DNA of 16,007 nucleotides from the NCBI GenBank assembly GCA_944372745.1, contig CALWAB010000091.1, positions 1 through 16,007 on the forward strand. Reading direction: 5' to 3'. Both the position numbers and the translations under genes were made by a program. Of this stretch, positions 13,419-16,007 are shown piece by piece. Origin of the DNA: an uncultured Clostridia bacterium (GTDB lineage: Bacteria; Bacillota; Clostridia; Christensenellales; UBA1242). Within the stretch, counting starts at the first letter, position 1. The number at the start of each line of letters is the position of its first letter. The notes under the pieces are model-generated. The model saw only the letters and a program-made list of their open reading frames with translations. It had not been told where the DNA came from and did not search any database.

Positions 13419-15463
13419 GTATAGTTGATATGTTAAATTGTATATTTCAGCAAGCCTTTGATGATAAATATCGAATAGTGAAGATTAAAAGATATTTTAA
13501 AGCAAAATTATTAAAAAAAGGATGTAGGCTTAAATCGCATACTTTTGTTAAACGCGTGTATGGCTACGAAAGGCATTTTGATTATATTTATAATGATGAA
13601 AATAATGTTTGTATTTTTGATAATTGTATTTTTCAAGTTAAAAAACCTATGTTTTTAAATTTTATTATAAGTATAGATAACTCTAAAGTTGTCTTGAATT
13701 TCAACGATTTTATTAGAAAGGGAAGTTACTTGATATGTGCAAAATTTATCAACGAAGTTAAATTGTCAATTTTGATTACACCTTATTTAGATATTTCAAT
13801 GCGTATAAAGAATTTAACAAGCAAGAAAAAAGATATAAAAATAAAAATTGAATGTCAAAATATTGACACAAAGTTTATTGTTAATGTGCAAGGGTTGCTA
13901 AGACAAAAAACATTGAATGGATGTAATTTAACAAAAGACTTCACATTGAACAAATCAAATTTATTTAAATTTAAAATACAATTATTTAAGACTCCTTTAT
14001 TTAGTACTTACCAATTTAATTATACTCCCAAAATATATTGTGGAGTTATTTATGATGTTTTTAGTAGAAAAGTACTGACAAACTATAGTCGCTTTGAAGA
14101 TGTAAAACGCTTTTGCATTAATCATAAGATAAGTTTAAGAAATGTTTTTTATTTAGAATTATTTGGTTATGAAAATTATGTAAGTTTTAAGAAAATAATC
14201 AAACATATATCAAAACTAAAACAATTTAATATAGAACTATTAATAATTTATAAAGACATATATTTTAAAAAAGTTAGTGGTATAAAATATGTCAATTATT
14301 ATAGTGATAAATTGCATATATTTAATTATTTAAAAAAGAATTTTTCATTTAGTAATTCAATTGATGGTTTAATTTGCAATCGCAAAGAAATTCATAATAG
14401 AGTAGATGATAAAATAGGTAAAGAAAATGTAGTGCTTTTAAACTTAGATAATATGACTTATGATTATATAGAAAATTGTCTATATGGTATCGTCAATCAA
14501 TCTGCAATTTTAATAAACACGCAAGGTTATTATAATTTTAAAATTATCAATCATTCACTTATTTTACAGAACGACAATGAACGAATAGTATATAATTTTT
14601 CTTCACCATTCAAATTTAAAAAAAATATACTTTATTTTTACAAAATGTCAGCTGTGCTTATTTCAAAGAAAATAATAAAAAAAGTTGAACTATACGATAT
14701 TATATTAAAAATTAATGCTATAAAGGCACATAAGAAGTTGTTCATAAATTTTTGGCAAGATACCGATAATGAGATTAAAATATATCAGGACATTGATGAA
14801 TGTATTAAATTATGTCCACCTATTTCTATGATTTATCATTTAAATAAAAGTTTATATAATGTTTTTAACAGCACAAAAAGATTTGATGTAGTTTCAAATT
14901 TAATGTCTTTTTATTATTTAGTTAAGGGGAATAAATTAGCACTAATAGAAGACGCTTTAATTATTAAATATAAAGAAAAAATATTGCAAAACCTTTATCA
15001 TTGCTATAAAAAATCATTATCTAGTCAAAAAAACAATGACCTAATAATCTTGTATTTGCATTCTAAGAATTTAATTAATAGTCAAGTATTCAAAAATGAA
15101 ATTCAGTCAATTATTATGATAAAAAATGAATTGAATAAACGCTTAAATTCAATACTAGATATTATTGAGTCATATTCTACATTTGATGAACTTATAAATA
15201 AAGTAGAACCTACTTTGTTTAATTATGAATTGCTACAAGATTATTTGATGGAATTTAAAAATGGATTATTTAAATTTAAAAGTGATAAATGTCTATACAA
15301 CAATGTGTTTAGACTTGAAAATGAAAATTGTCATATAAATATATGGCTTAAAGGGAATAAACTTCATACAATTCATACAGACAATATGACAATGAATCAA
15401 AATCTATATTTGCCTTATTCTTTAGAAGGATTTGATAAGACATTGAGTATAAACAATGAATAA
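13382..15463 (+). CDS. Large AT-rich orphan protein, function unknown
   Basis: The 693-residue product is very rich in Lys, Ile, Asn and Phe. Residues 1-18 are hydrophobic and could be a membrane anchor. About 60-220 looks beta-rich, with PYLDISMRIKNLTSKKKDIK resembling a beta-sandwich strand pair of carbohydrate-active proteins; about 225-420 alternates strand and helix; about 450-640 looks helical. The layout recalls glycoside hydrolases or phosphorylases, but I see no catalytic motif and do not assign it. No good ribosome binding site precedes ATG 13382, which lies in the loop of a terminator-like hairpin; ATG 13430 is an alternative, also without one. Codon use is visibly more A/T-biased than in the heat-shock genes, suggesting transfer or relaxed constraint. 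The single long open frame argues it is real. Confidence 0.75.
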   Translation: MLINLLQLLVFFCIVDMLNCIFQQAFDDKYRIVKIKRYFKAKLLKKGCRLKSHTFVKRVYGYERHFDYIYNDENNVCIFDNCIFQVKKPMFLNFIISIDNSKVVLNFNDFIRKGSYLICAKFINEVKLSILITPYLDISMRIKNLTSKKKDIKIKIECQNIDTKFIVNVQGLLRQKTLNGCNLTKDFTLNKSNLFKFKIQLFKTPLFSTYQFNYTPKIYCGVIYDVFSRKVLTNYSRFEDVKRFCINHKISLRNVFYLELFGYENYVSFKKIIKHISKLKQFNIELLIIYKDIYFKKVSGIKYVNYYSDKLHIFNYLKKNFSFSNSIDGLICNRKEIHNRVDDKIGKENVVLLNLDNMTYDYIENCLYGIVNQSAILINTQGYYNFKIINHSLILQNDNERIVYNFSSPFKFKKNILYFYKMSAVLISKKIIKKVELYDIILKINAIKAHKKLFINFWQDTDNEIKIYQDIDECIKLCPPISMIYHLNKSLYNVFNSTKRFDVVSNLMSFYYLVKGNKLALIEDALIIKYKEKILQNLYHCYKKSLSSQKNNDLIILYLHSKNLINSQVFKNEIQSIIMIKNELNKRLNSILDIIESYSTFDELINKVEPTLFNYELLQDYLMEFKNGLFKFKSDKCLYNNVFRLENENCHINIWLKGNKLHTIHTDNMTMNQNLYLPYSLEGFDKTLSINNE

Positions 15464-15483
15464 GTATTGCAATTTTATTTTAA

Positions 15484-15512
15484 TGGACAAAAGATTTTAA
15501 TTATATTATAAT
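15484..15512 (+). promoter_or_regulatory. Promoter of the ASCH-like gene
   Basis: TGGACA (15484-15489), 17 bases, and a perfect TATAAT (15507-15512). It lies just after the stop of the orphan gene and gives the next gene its own transcript. Confidence 0.75.
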
Positions 15513-15538
15513 AGTAGCAATAAAGAGAGTGAGGCAGT

Positions 15539-16007
15539 ATGCAATTAATAATGGAAGATTTCGCCAGTTTCAAATGTAATAGGCAAGAAATCATTTTGAG
15601 TTTACAAGAAAAATATTTTAGAAAAATAATCAATGGACAAAAGAGAAATGAGTATCGTTTTAATTTTGTAAAGGGAAAATCTAAAGCCTATATTTATTTG
15701 CCAAAAGATAAACAATGTATTGTAGGTATAATATATTTAGGTGTGCCAGTATGGCATAGTGTTGAATCTGCATCAAAGGTTTATAGCGAATGTGGTTATG
15801 GTGAATATCAAGTTATGTGTGATTGGCTTAAGGGAAGAAAAGGGTGCTATGTAATACCTATAGAAAGTTACTATGTGTTTAAAGAAGTTATAACTAAGGG
15901 AATTTTAAAACAATGCAATGAATTTAATGCTCCACAAACCTATTTGCTTTTAGACAATCGTCCGCATCTCAAGGCACTTGTGCATAAATTTGAAGCCAAT
16001 ATTCAAA
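15539..16007 (+). CDS. ASCH-like domain protein (partial at right edge)
   Basis: The frame starts at ATG 15539 behind GAGTGAGG (15527-15534) and is still open at the window edge, giving 156 residues. The fold suggested is ASCH, a small beta-barrel related to the PUA RNA-binding domain: ILSLQEKYFRKIINGQKRNEYRF matches in pattern the family's N-terminal I-L-S-I-x-P-x-Y-x-x-x-I-x-x-G-x-K-x-x-E-x-R block, KAYIYLPKDKQCIVGIIYLG the following strands, and APQTYLLLD the closing P-Q-x-[YF] motif. ASCH proteins are thought to act on RNA or modified nucleosides. A short insertion-like segment (YSECGYGEYQVMCDWLKG) lies in the middle. The assignment is from motif pattern only, and the C-terminus is unseen. 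Confidence 0.65.
   Translation, partial: MQLIMEDFASFKCNRQEIILSLQEKYFRKIINGQKRNEYRFNFVKGKSKAYIYLPKDKQCIVGIIYLGVPVWHSVESASKVYSECGYGEYQVMCDWLKGRKGCYVIPIESYYVFKEVITKGILKQCNEFNAPQTYLLLDNRPHLKALVHKFEANIQ

Noticed and set aside
1..16007. CRISPR arrays, transposase genes, rRNA genes or phage modules.
   Set aside because: No regularly spaced direct repeats and none of the signature proteins were seen on either strand.

Overview
The window looks like a piece of chromosome from an AT-rich, low-GC Gram-positive bacterium (Bacillota), most likely an uncultured clostridial gut-type lineage. The support is: AGGAG-type ribosome binding sites; many near-consensus TTGACA-N17-TATAAT promoters; the Gram-positive heat-shock gene order hrcA-grpE-dnaK-dnaJ under a CIRCE operator; and a DnaK without the N-terminal insertion typical of Gram-negative DnaKs. 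TGA is used as a stop (hrcA), so the code is the ordinary bacterial one. The exact taxon is inference.

Layout. 1-147: end of an unidentified gene and its terminator. 148-411: AT-rich DNA with nothing recognised. 412-5725: the HrcA-controlled heat-shock operon (promoter, CIRCE, hrcA, grpE, dnaK, dnaJ, strong terminator). 5826-7290: a small charged-protein gene (- strand) divergent from a degV-family gene (+). 7322-8522: two tandem paralogous genes of an unrecognised family (- strand), with their own promoter and terminator. 8568-9262: nth (endonuclease III). 9301-11422: a two-gene operon for a membrane-anchored protein and a lipoprotein, preceded by a candidate palindromic operator and closed by a terminator. 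11485-12177: a HExxH (gluzincin-like) putative metallopeptidase. 12374-12486: tRNA-Thr(CGT) with its promoter. 12617-12994: a small hypothetical gene. 13053-13265: a candidate MITE-like element with terminal inverted repeats and a flanking 6-bp direct repeat. 13382-15463: a very AT-rich orphan gene for a 693-residue protein, whose start lies inside a terminator-like hairpin. 15484-16007: an ASCH-like gene cut by the window edge.

How the genes work together. HrcA represses the operon through CIRCE; DnaK, DnaJ and GrpE are the folding machine it controls. The most unusual feature is GrpE: its exchange-factor domain is ordinary, but about 170 residues in front of it hold three CKDGCDCGC repeats, further Cys clusters and a His-rich stretch, and appear to replace part of the usual helical stalk. 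This looks like a metal-binding or thiol-redox module built into the nucleotide-exchange factor, and is the best candidate here for something undescribed. The second best is the 201-bp MITE-like element next to the orphan gene. The remaining genes are independent small transcription units, each with recognisable promoters or terminators.
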